DNA from: Bacteroidota bacterium
GTDB taxonomy: Bacteria > Bacteroidota > Bacteroidia > Bacteroidales > UBA10428
NCBI GenBank assembly: GCA_024640925.1
Contig: JAHEEB010000061.1
Span: 1 to 10,726, forward strand
Direction: 5' to 3'
DNA: 10,726 nucleotides
Notes under the pieces: model-generated
Database searches by the model: none
Seen by the model: the letters and a program-made list of their open reading frames with translations, nothing else
What the model was told of the DNA's origin: nothing
Position numbers and translations under genes: made by a program
Shown: in pieces, positions 5,511 to 10,726 of the stretch
Layout: every line of letters starts with the position of its first letter
Position numbering within the stretch: the first letter of the stretch is position 1

Positions 5511-5756
5511 ATGGATACTAAATTAACATTGAATGTAGATAAAAATGTGATTGAACAAGCTAAAGAATATGCTAAATCACATAAAATAAGCCTTTCTCGA
5601 TTAGTAGAATCCTATCTTTCTTCTTTAAATTCCAAAAAAGATAGGGAGATAGAGATTACTCCCTTAGTTAAAAGTTTAAGTGGTGTAATCAAATTGGAAA
5701 ATGATTTTAACTATAAGGAAAGCTATACTGACTATTTAATTGAGAAATACAAATGA
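5511..5756 (+). CDS. Antitoxin of the DUF6364 / ribbon-helix-helix type
   Basis: The 81-residue protein begins MDTKLTLNVDKNVIEQAKEY, the pattern of DUF6364 antitoxins. A short beta strand (KLTLNV) is followed by two helices (VIEQAKEYAKSH and LSRLVESYLSS), i.e. a ribbon-helix-helix DNA-binding head in residues 1-45. The C-terminal tail, with TPLVKSLSGVI at about 46-56 and a charged YTDYLIEKYK end, should bind and neutralise the toxin. I chose the ATG at 5511 over an in-frame TTG at 5505, because conserved homology begins MDTKLTL. The stop overlaps the toxin start in ATGA. It should dimerise, bind the ACGTAA cluster and repress the operon. Confidence 0.85.
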   Translation: MDTKLTLNVDKNVIEQAKEYAKSHKISLSRLVESYLSSLNSKKDREIEITPLVKSLSGVIKLENDFNYKESYTDYLIEKYK

Positions 5757-6178
5757 GTAAAATACTGATAGATACTAATATCGTGATTGATTTATTAGCT
5801 AAAAGGGAACCATTTTATAAAAGTGCTGCACAATTATTTTCTTTAGCTGATAAACAAAAATTAGAATTATCAATTAGTTCGCTGACTTTTGCAAATACCA
5901 ATTATGTTTTATCCAGATTAAAATCGACTCAAGAAGCTCGTGAGATTTTAAGACGATTCCGTGTCTTGATTGAAGTATTACAGCTAAATGATAAATTAAT
6001 TGATTTAGCCTTAAATGATAATAATTTTAAAGATTTTGAAGATGGATTACAATATTATACAGCGATTGAAAATGAACAAGATATTATAATCACAAGGGAT
6101 TTAAAGGATTTTAAGGAATCAAAAATTCCAGTAATGACAGCAGATGAATATTTGGTATCAATAGATCAACAAAGATAA
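5753..6178 (+). CDS. PIN-domain toxin (VapC-like ribonuclease, PIN_3 group)
   Basis: The 141-residue protein is a single PIN domain. Members of such pairs are metal-dependent ribonucleases that cleave specific RNAs and stop growth when free of antitoxin. The first acidic residue is D7 in ILIDTNIVIDLL. A second acidic cluster is E96-D97 in DFEDGLQYYTA, and D116 lies in IITRDLKDF; KIPVMTADEYL closes the domain. Many VapC proteins have a conserved Glu near residue 45. Here the matching stretch reads SSLTFANTNYVL with Asn, which also occurs in the PIN_3 subgroup and need not mean inactivity. The start overlaps the antitoxin stop by four bases (ATGA), typical of coupled translation. No other gene lies in the operon. 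Confidence 0.88.
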   Translation: MSKILIDTNIVIDLLAKREPFYKSAAQLFSLADKQKLELSISSLTFANTNYVLSRLKSTQEAREILRRFRVLIEVLQLNDKLIDLALNDNNFKDFEDGLQYYTAIENEQDIIITRDLKDFKESKIPVMTADEYLVSIDQQR

Positions 6179-6390
6179 AAGACCAGTGGCTAATAAATAG
6201 GAGTTCATATGGGCTAACAGCCCAACCACGATGGGCTCAGCACAGCTAACCGACTAAAAGGAGCTCACTGCAAGCTAAACATGAACTTCCTGTTGAACTA
6301 AATTCAGCCTGGCGGTTATGGTAAAAGAGCAGAAACACTAAAATCAAAGGGTGAAAAAAAAATAAAAAGAGTCAACACGCCATGTTTATC

Positions 6391-6486
6391 GGACCACCGT
6401 TTACCGATCGGTATCCCGAAGTACTTCGGGAGTGGTGTGAGGGTAGCGATGCAAAATATTTCGTATCTTTCCCTCGATTGTGCCAT
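6391..6486 (+). ncRNA. Group II intron domain V/VI-like structure within copy C, copy 4
   Basis: GGACCACCGTTTACCGATCG carries the left lower arm (ACCAC, which pairs with GTGGT at 6432-6436). Its intact upper stem is TACCGATCGGTA (6402-6413), complete where copy B is shortened. An 18-base palindrome splits the right arm. In the domain VI part GAGGG (6439-6443) pairs with CCCTC (6471-6475) around ATGCAAAATATTTCGTATC, and the unpaired branch A of copy B is gone. CGATTGTGCCAT closes it, as in the other copies. Confidence 0.5.
6414..6431 (+). repeat. Perfect 18-bp palindrome inserted in the DV-like hairpin
   Basis: TCCCGAAGTACTTCGGGA is its own reverse complement. It sits between the upper stem and the right lower arm of the domain V-like hairpin, where copy B has only a few bases, so it looks like an insertion into copy C. 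Short self-complementary inserts of this sort are scattered in Bacteroidetes genomes. Confidence 0.6.
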
Positions 6487-6547
6487 TGTAAAAAAAGACG
6501 GTGCAACTATGAAAACTTTTTTTGTCATTTAAGGAATATTTGAAAAT

Positions 6548-7636
6548 ATGAAAATCAGCCTACTTATTACATGGATATTGTTTTCAATTTTAGTCTACTC
6601 CCAACAAAAAGATGGATTTAAGATTGTAAAACTAATTGAAAGCACACCGATTAAAAATCAGCAATCATCAGGAACATGTTGGAGTTATGCGACAACTTCG
6701 TTTATTGAAACAGAAGCTATTAGGGCGGGTAAGAAGTCTGTGATTCTTTCTCCGATTTTTTATGTACACCCAACATATATGGGAAAAGCGGAAAAATATG
6801 TTAGACTACAGGGAAATGGTTATTTTGCTGATGGTGACTTAACATTTAGTGTTATGGATGCCTACAAAAAATATGGTGCTATACCTGATGCAATTTATAA
6901 TGGATTTGTTGATAATGAAAATCGCCATGATGACGGCGAAATGCAAAATCTATTACAGGCAATGGTTAAATCCGTTGCAACTTCGGGATATGATAAAATA
7001 AAGCAAAACAGCTGGCGAAAAGCATTTGAAGGGACATTAAATGCTTATCTTGGTGCAATTCCAGACTCTTTTGATTACGAGGGCAGGTATTATTCTTCAA
7101 GGTCATTTGCCGATAAATATATCGGGATAAATCCGGAAAATTATTTAGAAATTACAAGTTATAGCCATCACCCTTTTGATAATAAATTCATTTTGGAAAT
7201 TCCCGCAAACTGGAATAATAACTACTATGTAAATTTAACAATTTTGGATTTTAAAAACGTGATTGATAATGCTATTAATCAAGGTTACTCGCTTTGTTGG
7301 GATGGCGATGTTACCGAATCTGGATTTGATGAAGAAAAAGGGCTTGCAGAAATAAAAGGGAGATATCAGAATGAAAAAGTTATTACCCAAGAGATGAGAC
7401 AATTTACTTTCAACAACTATACTACCAAAGATGATCATAATATGCATCTGATTGGAATAGCGAAAGACAAAGACGGTAAAAACTATTATATTCTTAAGGA
7501 TTCGAATGGAAACAATAATGATTGTGGAGGATATATTTATATGTCAGAGAACTATTTGCTTTTAAAAACAATTTCAGTGATGGTAAATAAAGATGCTATT
7601 CCAAATGATATTAAATTGAAATGTAAATTTGAATAA
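6548..7636 (+). CDS. Secreted C1-family cysteine peptidase (PepC / bleomycin hydrolase-like)
   Basis: The 362-residue protein has a signal peptide (1-18, ending VYSQQ). A papain-fold peptidase of the Peptidase_C1_2 (PepC, bleomycin hydrolase) type follows. The oxyanion Gln is Q38 and the nucleophile C44, in PIKNQQSSGTCWSYATTSFI (34-53); the six-residue spacing equals that of papain. The catalytic His is most likely H300 in DDHNMHLIGIAKD. The third residue, normally Asn in NSWG, is Asp: the segment reads KDSNG with D318. GGYIYMSENYLL and VNKDAIPNDIK match the family C-terminus. Classical PepC enzymes are cytoplasmic hexamers, whereas this one is exported, as are several Bacteroidetes relatives. 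It appears to be a single-gene unit. Peptidase identity is firm; full activity is uncertain because of D318. Confidence 0.9.
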   Translation: MKISLLITWILFSILVYSQQKDGFKIVKLIESTPIKNQQSSGTCWSYATTSFIETEAIRAGKKSVILSPIFYVHPTYMGKAEKYVRLQGNGYFADGDLTFSVMDAYKKYGAIPDAIYNGFVDNENRHDDGEMQNLLQAMVKSVATSGYDKIKQNSWRKAFEGTLNAYLGAIPDSFDYEGRYYSSRSFADKYIGINPENYLEITSYSHHPFDNKFILEIPANWNNNYYVNLTILDFKNVIDNAINQGYSLCWDGDVTESGFDEEKGLAEIKGRYQNEKVITQEMRQFTFNNYTTKDDHNMHLIGIAKDKDGKNYYILKDSNGNNNDCGGYIYMSENYLLLKTISVMVNKDAIPNDIKLKCKFE

Positions 7637-7682
7637 ACTGATAAAACAACGTTGCATAAAAACAAGGTATAACCAATAAAGG

Positions 7683-7714
7683 GTTTAGCTTTGCTGAGCT
7701 CCCTTCGGTCGGTT
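7683..7714 (-). repeat. Inverted fragment of the 5' hairpin repeat, copy D
   Basis: Read on the minus strand, AACCGACCGAAGGGAGCTCA followed by GCAAAGCTAAAC matches the AACCGACTAAAAGGAGCTCA and GCGCAGCTAAAC core of the plus-strand copies at 27 of 32 positions. Neither outer arm is present. It is the only copy in opposite orientation. Confidence 0.5.
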
Positions 7715-7734
7715 CAGTGATATGCGAAGCTCAT

Positions 7735-7788
7735 ATATATGATGAAAAAGGCAATAGGATTAAAAAGCTAGAAAATGCAAACACATAA
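7735..7788 (+). pseudogene. Possible C-terminal gene scrap (IYDEKGNRIKKLENANT)
   Basis: After the inverted repeat fragment, a short frame reads IYDEKGNRIKKLENANT and ends in TAA at 7786-7788. The peptide is protein-like, but it is only 17 codons, has no start, and its parent is unrecognised. It could be chance. The rest of the 228-base gap between 7637 and 7864 shows nothing I can name. Confidence 0.2.
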
Positions 7789-7864
7789 AAACTAGAGTAA
7801 TCATACGATTTATTGAATATTATTAGTGGAAAACTTATACCAATAATTATAATCACCATTTTAT

Positions 7865-8257
7865 ATGAATACTAAAAAACTTATTTCTATTGGAAAATCT
7901 TTAGCAGTAGCTATTTTGATTTTAGGAATAATCCATGATATTGCAACTTTTACGCCTGTAATTCAAGGTGGCTTAACATGTTTAGCTTCTTCTGATTTTA
8001 AGGCTGTTGTATACATTAGCTTGATATGTGGCACGTCTCTAATATTATGCGGGTTGCTTCTGATATTGTTATTCAAAAAAGTAGAACAATTTTCGTTTTT
8101 AGTTTTACACATTTTAGTTATCGGGACTTTTCTTGCAATTAATGGAATTTTAGCAGTTGTAAGTGTGATTGAGAATCCATTTGGTTGGATTGCTCTATTA
8201 TTAAGCCTGATAATGGTTGGGATTATTATTAAAATCAAGGCAGATTTAAAAGTTTGA
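7865..8257 (+). CDS. Small four-helix membrane protein of unknown function
   Basis: The 130-residue protein has four hydrophobic segments, at about 12-30, 48-70, 77-101 and 107-123, joined by short loops, with basic ends (MNTKK and KIKADLKV). I recognise no family and see no catalytic motif. HDIATFTPVI after the first helix and ENPFGWIALLL before the last are the most distinctive stretches. The codon pattern and clean ATG support a real gene. An overlapping minus-strand frame at 7963-8268 is its antisense shadow. It stands alone, with no gene in the same direction within 200 bases. Confidence 0.75.
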   Translation: MNTKKLISIGKSLAVAILILGIIHDIATFTPVIQGGLTCLASSDFKAVVYISLICGTSLILCGLLLILLFKKVEQFSFLVLHILVIGTFLAINGILAVVSVIENPFGWIALLLSLIMVGIIIKIKADLKV

Positions 8258-8352
8258 ATCGAACCCATGTTGAGACTAATTACTTAACCCGATTTAAAAT
8301 GTTTAAAAAATACTGGAATAATTTAGAAATATAGCACAACACCCAATAAATA

Positions 8353-8451
8353 GGAGTTCATATGGGCTTACAGCCCAATCCCAGGGCACACAGGTAGGCA
8401 ACCGACTGAAAGGAGCTCAGCGCAGCTAAATATGAACTCCCGGTTGAAAAA
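8353..8451 (+). repeat. 5' hairpin repeat, copy E (without the 3' module)
   Basis: GGAGTTCATAT (8353-8363) pairs perfectly with ATATGAACTCC (8430-8440). Copy B has GT and AC at the matching positions, so a base pair changed from G-C to A-T with pairing kept. The inner stem GGGCT/AGCCC and the core AACCGACTGAAAGGAGCTCA with GCGCAGCTAAA are present. After CCCGGTTGAA similarity to copies B and C stops, so the middle and the DV/DVI-like end are missing. The upstream edge AATAAATAGGAGTTCAT is the same as in copy C. It fills most of the gap at 8258-8608. Confidence 0.7.
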
Positions 8452-8467
8452 CTCCTTCAGCAAGGAG
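8452..8467 (+). other. Perfect short hairpin after repeat copy E
   Basis: CTCCTT (8452-8457) and AAGGAG (8462-8467) form a 6-base stem with a CAGC loop. There is no T run, so it is not a standard terminator. It starts where similarity to the repeat ends and may be a remnant of it. Confidence 0.4.
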
Positions 8468-8573
8468 AAGATTAAGCAGAATATTCTAAACGTAAGAGTT
8501 TGTGAATCAAATAAAATTTAAATTTATTTTAAAATTGTTTTTGATTGATAACAAGAAACATTTTATAACAATA

Positions 8574-8581
8574 TAGATTTG
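8574..8581 (+). promoter_or_regulatory. Candidate -7 element (TAGATTTG) of the nitroreductase gene
   Basis: TAGATTTG fits TAnnTTTG and lies 27 bases before the ATG at 8609, giving a short leader. TTG words at 8541 and 8545 are 26-30 bases upstream, farther than ideal for a -33 box, so only the -7 part is supported. Confidence 0.4.
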
Positions 8582-8608
8582 TTATGAAATGCAATTGATA
8601 ATTCAATT

Positions 8609-9208
8609 ATGACAAATAGATTGAAGCTTCCAAAGCCACAAAAAGACCTTGATTTTCCTTTAATGAAAGCAATAGAAATGCGTCGGACAAAAAGAAAATG
8701 GAATGATTCATGCCTTTCTGATCAAGAGATTTCTAATGTATTATGGGTTGCTTGTGGAATTACTCACGAAGAAACGAAAAGAAGCAAAAGCAGAAGAACA
8801 GCTCCTTCTGCCTGTAATTCGCAGGAAATAAAAGTATTTATTGCTATGCATAAAGGACTTTTCCTTTATGATGAAAAAAAACATCAGCTTATTAAAATTC
8901 TTTCAGAAGACATCAGAAAAGATATAAGTACTCAAAAAATGATGCATTCTGCACCAGTTGGACTTATTTATGTTTCTGATTTTACTAAAATGAAGACATT
9001 TCTCTTCAAGGATGATAACCGAAAATGGTTTACTTCAACAGCCGATACGGGTTTTATCAGTCAAAATGTTTATCTGTATTGTGTAGCAGCCAATTTGAGT
9101 ACAGCAATCATCAGTTTGGTAGACCGTGAAAAACTTCATAAGATTATGGGATTGGCCGATTTTGAAAAAGTTATTTATACGCAGGCAATAGGTAAATTAG
9201 ACAACTGA
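8609..9208 (+). CDS. Nitroreductase family flavoprotein
   Basis: The 199-residue protein is an FMN-dependent nitroreductase-fold oxidoreductase; these usually work as homodimers using NAD(P)H. MKAIEMRRTKRKW (19-31) holds the FMN-phosphate-binding basic residues, and RRTAPSACNSQEIKVFIAM (62-80) is the family's RxxPSxxNxQ-type second flavin segment. HSAPVGLIYVSD follows at about 133-144. STADTGFISQNVYLYCVAAN begins near 162 and forms the central helix that lines the flavin site. It has no signal peptide, so it is probably cytoplasmic, whereas some Bacteroidetes relatives are exported. Length is normal. Substrate cannot be predicted: nitro compounds, quinones or enones are possible. It is a single-gene unit between repeat copy E and the small frame at 9352. 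Confidence 0.88.
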   Translation: MTNRLKLPKPQKDLDFPLMKAIEMRRTKRKWNDSCLSDQEISNVLWVACGITHEETKRSKSRRTAPSACNSQEIKVFIAMHKGLFLYDEKKHQLIKILSEDIRKDISTQKMMHSAPVGLIYVSDFTKMKTFLFKDDNRKWFTSTADTGFISQNVYLYCVAANLSTAIISLVDREKLHKIMGLADFEKVIYTQAIGKLDN

Positions 9209-9239
9209 TTTTAAGATGACAATATTCCATAGTATTATT

Positions 9240-9267
9240 AAAGCAATAGAAACACGAGTGCTTTTTT
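9240..9267 (+). terminator. Weak terminator-like hairpin after the nitroreductase gene
   Basis: AAAGCA (9240-9245) can pair with TGCTTT (9259-9264), followed by further T residues to 9267. The stem is only six bases with a 13-base loop, so it is a marginal terminator, but its position 30 bases past the stop fits. The rest of 9209-9351 shows nothing else. Confidence 0.3.
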
Positions 9268-9351
9268 GGGGGATAATGCCAATGTGACTTATTCCTGCTA
9301 AAAAAGAGGGTTTGAAACACAACCAATTAAAAATGATAAAAAAGGAATTGT

Positions 9352-9495
9352 ATGACATTGAACGGAGAAATAGAAAAATATTATAGATATAACTATACCC
9401 AGGTTGAAACTGTTGAACTTTTATTAAAAAAAGGATATAGTGAAAATGAAATTAAGAACGAAATATTCAATGTATATATTATTCCTGATTTCTGA
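9352..9495 (+). CDS. Possible 47-residue small protein
   Basis: An ATG at 9352, preceded by AAAAAAGGAATTGT with AGGA about nine bases upstream, opens a 47-codon frame ending in TGA at 9493-9495. The product begins MTLNGEIEKYYRYNYTQVET and continues with VELLLKKGYSENEIKNEIFN, ending VYIIPDF. It is charged and helical in the middle, with no membrane segment or known motif. VELLLKKGYSENEIKNEI resembles the segment of a longer protein, so it may be a remnant. It ends 29 bases before the convergent response regulator gene. Confidence 0.45.
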   Translation: MTLNGEIEKYYRYNYTQVETVELLLKKGYSENEIKNEIFNVYIIPDF

Positions 9496-9524
9496 AGTAT
9501 TAATTAAAACACACTCAAATTATT

Positions 9525-10331
9525 CTAACTTACATGCAAGTTATTATAATGAATTAAAAAGTTCTGTTTCTTCTGCGGGGATATAAAAAGGATTTTATTG
9601 TCTATTAGTAACAATTCCCATGAAGCATTTTTGCGTGAAAATGATTTGATATGGGAAAGATTTATAAGATCAGTTTTGCTTATTCTGAAAAAACCAAAAT
9701 CAGTCAAACGATCTTCGAATAATTTAAGGTTACCATTTATTAGACTACTGGTATTATCGAGATAATAGAAACGGGTATAATTACCCTGCGACTCACATCG
9801 GATAATATTTCTGATAGTTGTTGGCTTATATGTGAAACCCTCCTGCAATGAAATTTTCGCTTCCTGCATATTCAATACAGAGGCATTATGTTTGAATATT
9901 TCAATCTCATGTAGATTTTGTTGCTTAAGGTTATTTATCTGTTCAAATATTTTTTTTATGGGTACCTCAAAATCAGAAATCTTGGTGGGTTTAATCAAAT
10001 AATCTATGCAGCTTAATCGTATAGCTTTCAGTAAATCGTCTTGTTCGTTTTTTGCGGTAACAAATATTATCTTAAAGTTATGCTTAACTTTTTCTAGTAT
10101 ATCAAAAGCTCCATTCCTGTTGCCATTCAACTCAATGTCGAGAAACAAAAGTTCGGGATTGTTTTTATTAATTGCATTAATTGCCTCATTAACAGAGCTT
10201 ACCGAATCAAGTACTTCAATAAATTCACTATAATTGTTCTCCAGGATTTTTTCAATTATCTTTCTGTCATAAATCTCATCTTCGATTATAATCGTCTTTA
10301 TTCTTCGTGGCTCCATACTTTCATTCTTCAT
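9525..10331 (-). CDS. LytTR-type response regulator
   Basis: The 268-residue protein has a receiver domain at about 11-130 with the full phosphorylation set: acidic pocket E17/D18, phospho-acceptor D65 in LLFLDIELNG, T92 and K114 in LIKPT. A linker at about 130-160 leads to a C-terminal LytTR DNA-binding domain (about 163-268) with RCESQGNYTRFYYLDNTSSL, FFRISKTDLINLSHIKSFSR and a final FLIHYNNL helix. LytTR proteins bind paired direct repeats upstream of their targets. The ATG at 10331 follows the kinase stop by two bases, so kinase and regulator form one operon and almost surely a cognate pair. An alternative start at residue 6 (MEPRRIK) is possible. Target genes are unknown. Confidence 0.92.
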   Translation of the reverse strand: MKNESMEPRRIKTIIIEDEIYDRKIIEKILENNYSEFIEVLDSVSSVNEAINAINKNNPELLFLDIELNGNRNGAFDILEKVKHNFKIIFVTAKNEQDDLLKAIRLSCIDYLIKPTKISDFEVPIKKIFEQINNLKQQNLHEIEIFKHNASVLNMQEAKISLQEGFTYKPTTIRNIIRCESQGNYTRFYYLDNTSSLINGNLKLFEDRLTDFGFFRISKTDLINLSHIKSFSRKNASWELLLIDNKILFISPQKKQNFLIHYNNLHVS

Positions 10332-10333
10332 TA

Positions 10334-10726
10334 TTAATTATAAATTCCTCTGGGCATTCCGGAATGCGGATTAAAAATGATAGGCATTGGAAATTCCAAC
10401 GTCACTTTTGTTCCTGGTTCTTCTTCGTCAGGCAGAAGGTCTGTTATCTTGACTTTAATATTTATGTCATATAATTTATTAATTATTTCTATCCTTTTTT
10501 GTGTATTTATCATACCTATTTTGCTCCTATCGATCTTTGAGGATGTCTGCAATTTCTTTGATGCTTTAATACCTATCCCATTATCAGAAATTTCACAGAT
10601 TAATTTACTGTTACAATAATGGAAATCAATCATTAAAAAGCCTTTGCTCTTTTTTGGTTTTAATCCATGTTCAATTGCATTTTCAATATATGGATGGATC
10701 AACAAAGGAGGCAATACAAAGACCTC
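10334..10726 (-). CDS. LytS/YehU-type sensor histidine kinase, C-terminal part (runs off right edge)
   Basis: The minus strand is open from the window edge to TAA at 10336-10334, giving 130 residues. They form the ATP-binding half of a LytS/YehU-type histidine kinase: PPLLIHPYIENAIEHGLKPK is the N box, ISDNGIGI the G1 box, and SKIGMINTQKRIEIINKLY the G2 region. PGTKVTLEFPMP is the last strand. The phospho-acceptor His and any sensor domain lie outside the window. The TTG giving the LPP of this segment is internal and not a start. Two bases separate it from the response regulator gene. In this phylum the missing part is often a Reg_prop propeller or a TPR array, which cannot be seen here. Confidence 0.92.
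   Translation of the reverse strand, partial: EVFVLPPLLIHPYIENAIEHGLKPKKSKGFLMIDFHYCNSKLICEISDNGIGIKASKKLQTSSKIDRSKIGMINTQKRIEIINKLYDINIKVKITDLLPDEEEPGTKVTLEFPMPIIFNPHSGMPRGIYN

Larger units (their letters stand above)
6200..6486 (+). repeat. Full-length structured repeat, copy C
   Basis: The order matches copy B. A large hairpin runs from GGAGTTCATAT (6200-6210) to ACATGAACTTCC (6279-6290), followed by TGTTGAACTAAA, GCCTGGCGGTTATGG and TAAAAGAGCAGAAACACTAA. AATCAAAGGGTGAAAAA and a DV/DVI-like end complete it. The closing arm has an extra T and one A-C mismatch, so this copy has decayed more in the hairpin. The middle is about 60 bases shorter than in copy B. It lies 21 bases after the toxin stop and fills most of the gap before the peptidase gene. 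Confidence 0.7.

Noticed and set aside
6316..6528. 70-codon minus-strand frame
   Set aside because: It runs across repeat copy C, including the inserted palindrome. The peptide is a translation of structured non-coding repeat.
7637..7680. AACAACGTTGCATAA after the peptidase gene as a recombination or attC site
   Set aside because: It contains a short palindrome (CAACGTTG), but I find no partner site or extended structure in the gap.
7963..8268. 101-codon minus-strand frame
   Set aside because: It is antisense to the four-helix membrane protein, whose hydrophobic pattern is much more natural.
3463..8451. Possible CRISPR array from the recurring GGAGTTCAT repeats
   Set aside because: The copies are kilobases apart with genes between them, have internal structure, and lack short regular spacers or cas genes.
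10006..10619. Plus-strand frames opposite the regulator and kinase genes
   Set aside because: They are antisense to clear receiver and ATP-binding domains.

Overview
The window looks like chromosomal DNA from a member of the Bacteroidetes. It is AT-rich, and several genes are preceded by the TAnnTTTG -7 element typical of that phylum, with little Shine-Dalgarno signal. One secreted protein carries a Por/type IX secretion sorting domain. The other markers are a Reg_prop beta-propeller sensor, a LytS-type kinase with a LytTR regulator, and a FISUMP-domain protein.

Layout: both edges hold minus-strand two-component genes. At 1-896 is the N-terminal half of a beta-propeller sensor that continues off the left edge. 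At 9525-10726 are the C-terminal part of a LytS-type histidine kinase and its LytTR response regulator. Between them is an accessory stretch of small transcription units, most on the plus strand: a Fic AMP-transferase (1303-2373), a FISUMP/T9SS secreted protein (2466-3461), an antitoxin-PIN toxin pair (5511-6178), a secreted C1/bleomycin-hydrolase-like cysteine peptidase (6548-7636), a four-helix membrane protein (7865-8257), a nitroreductase (8609-9208) and a possible 47-residue protein (9352-9495). One minus-strand operon lies among them: a six-helix membrane protein overlapping a winged-helix regulator (4050-4926), followed by a decayed cupin-like lipoprotein gene and a terminator (3752-3993).

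The gaps between these genes hold a dispersed family of structured repeats. The 5' module is a large stem-loop of about 90 bases bounded by GGAGTTCATRT and its complement. It occurs near 3463, 5068, 6200 and 8353, and a fragment lies inverted at 7683. The 3' module resembles domains V and VI of a group II intron, with an apical CGAAATATTTCG palindrome, and occurs near 1093, 2392, 5329 and 6391. Two elements, 5068-5412 and 6200-6486, contain both modules about 170 bases apart and have no reverse transcriptase. I read them as deleted, non-autonomous group II intron derivatives or a related structured-RNA repeat. This is an inference, and it is the most unusual thing here.

Gene remnants (971-1135, 3572-3709, 3796-3993, possibly 7735-7788) sit beside these repeats, so the region appears to be an accessory hotspot with repeated insertion and decay. 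I saw no tRNA, rRNA, CRISPR array, transposase or integrase.
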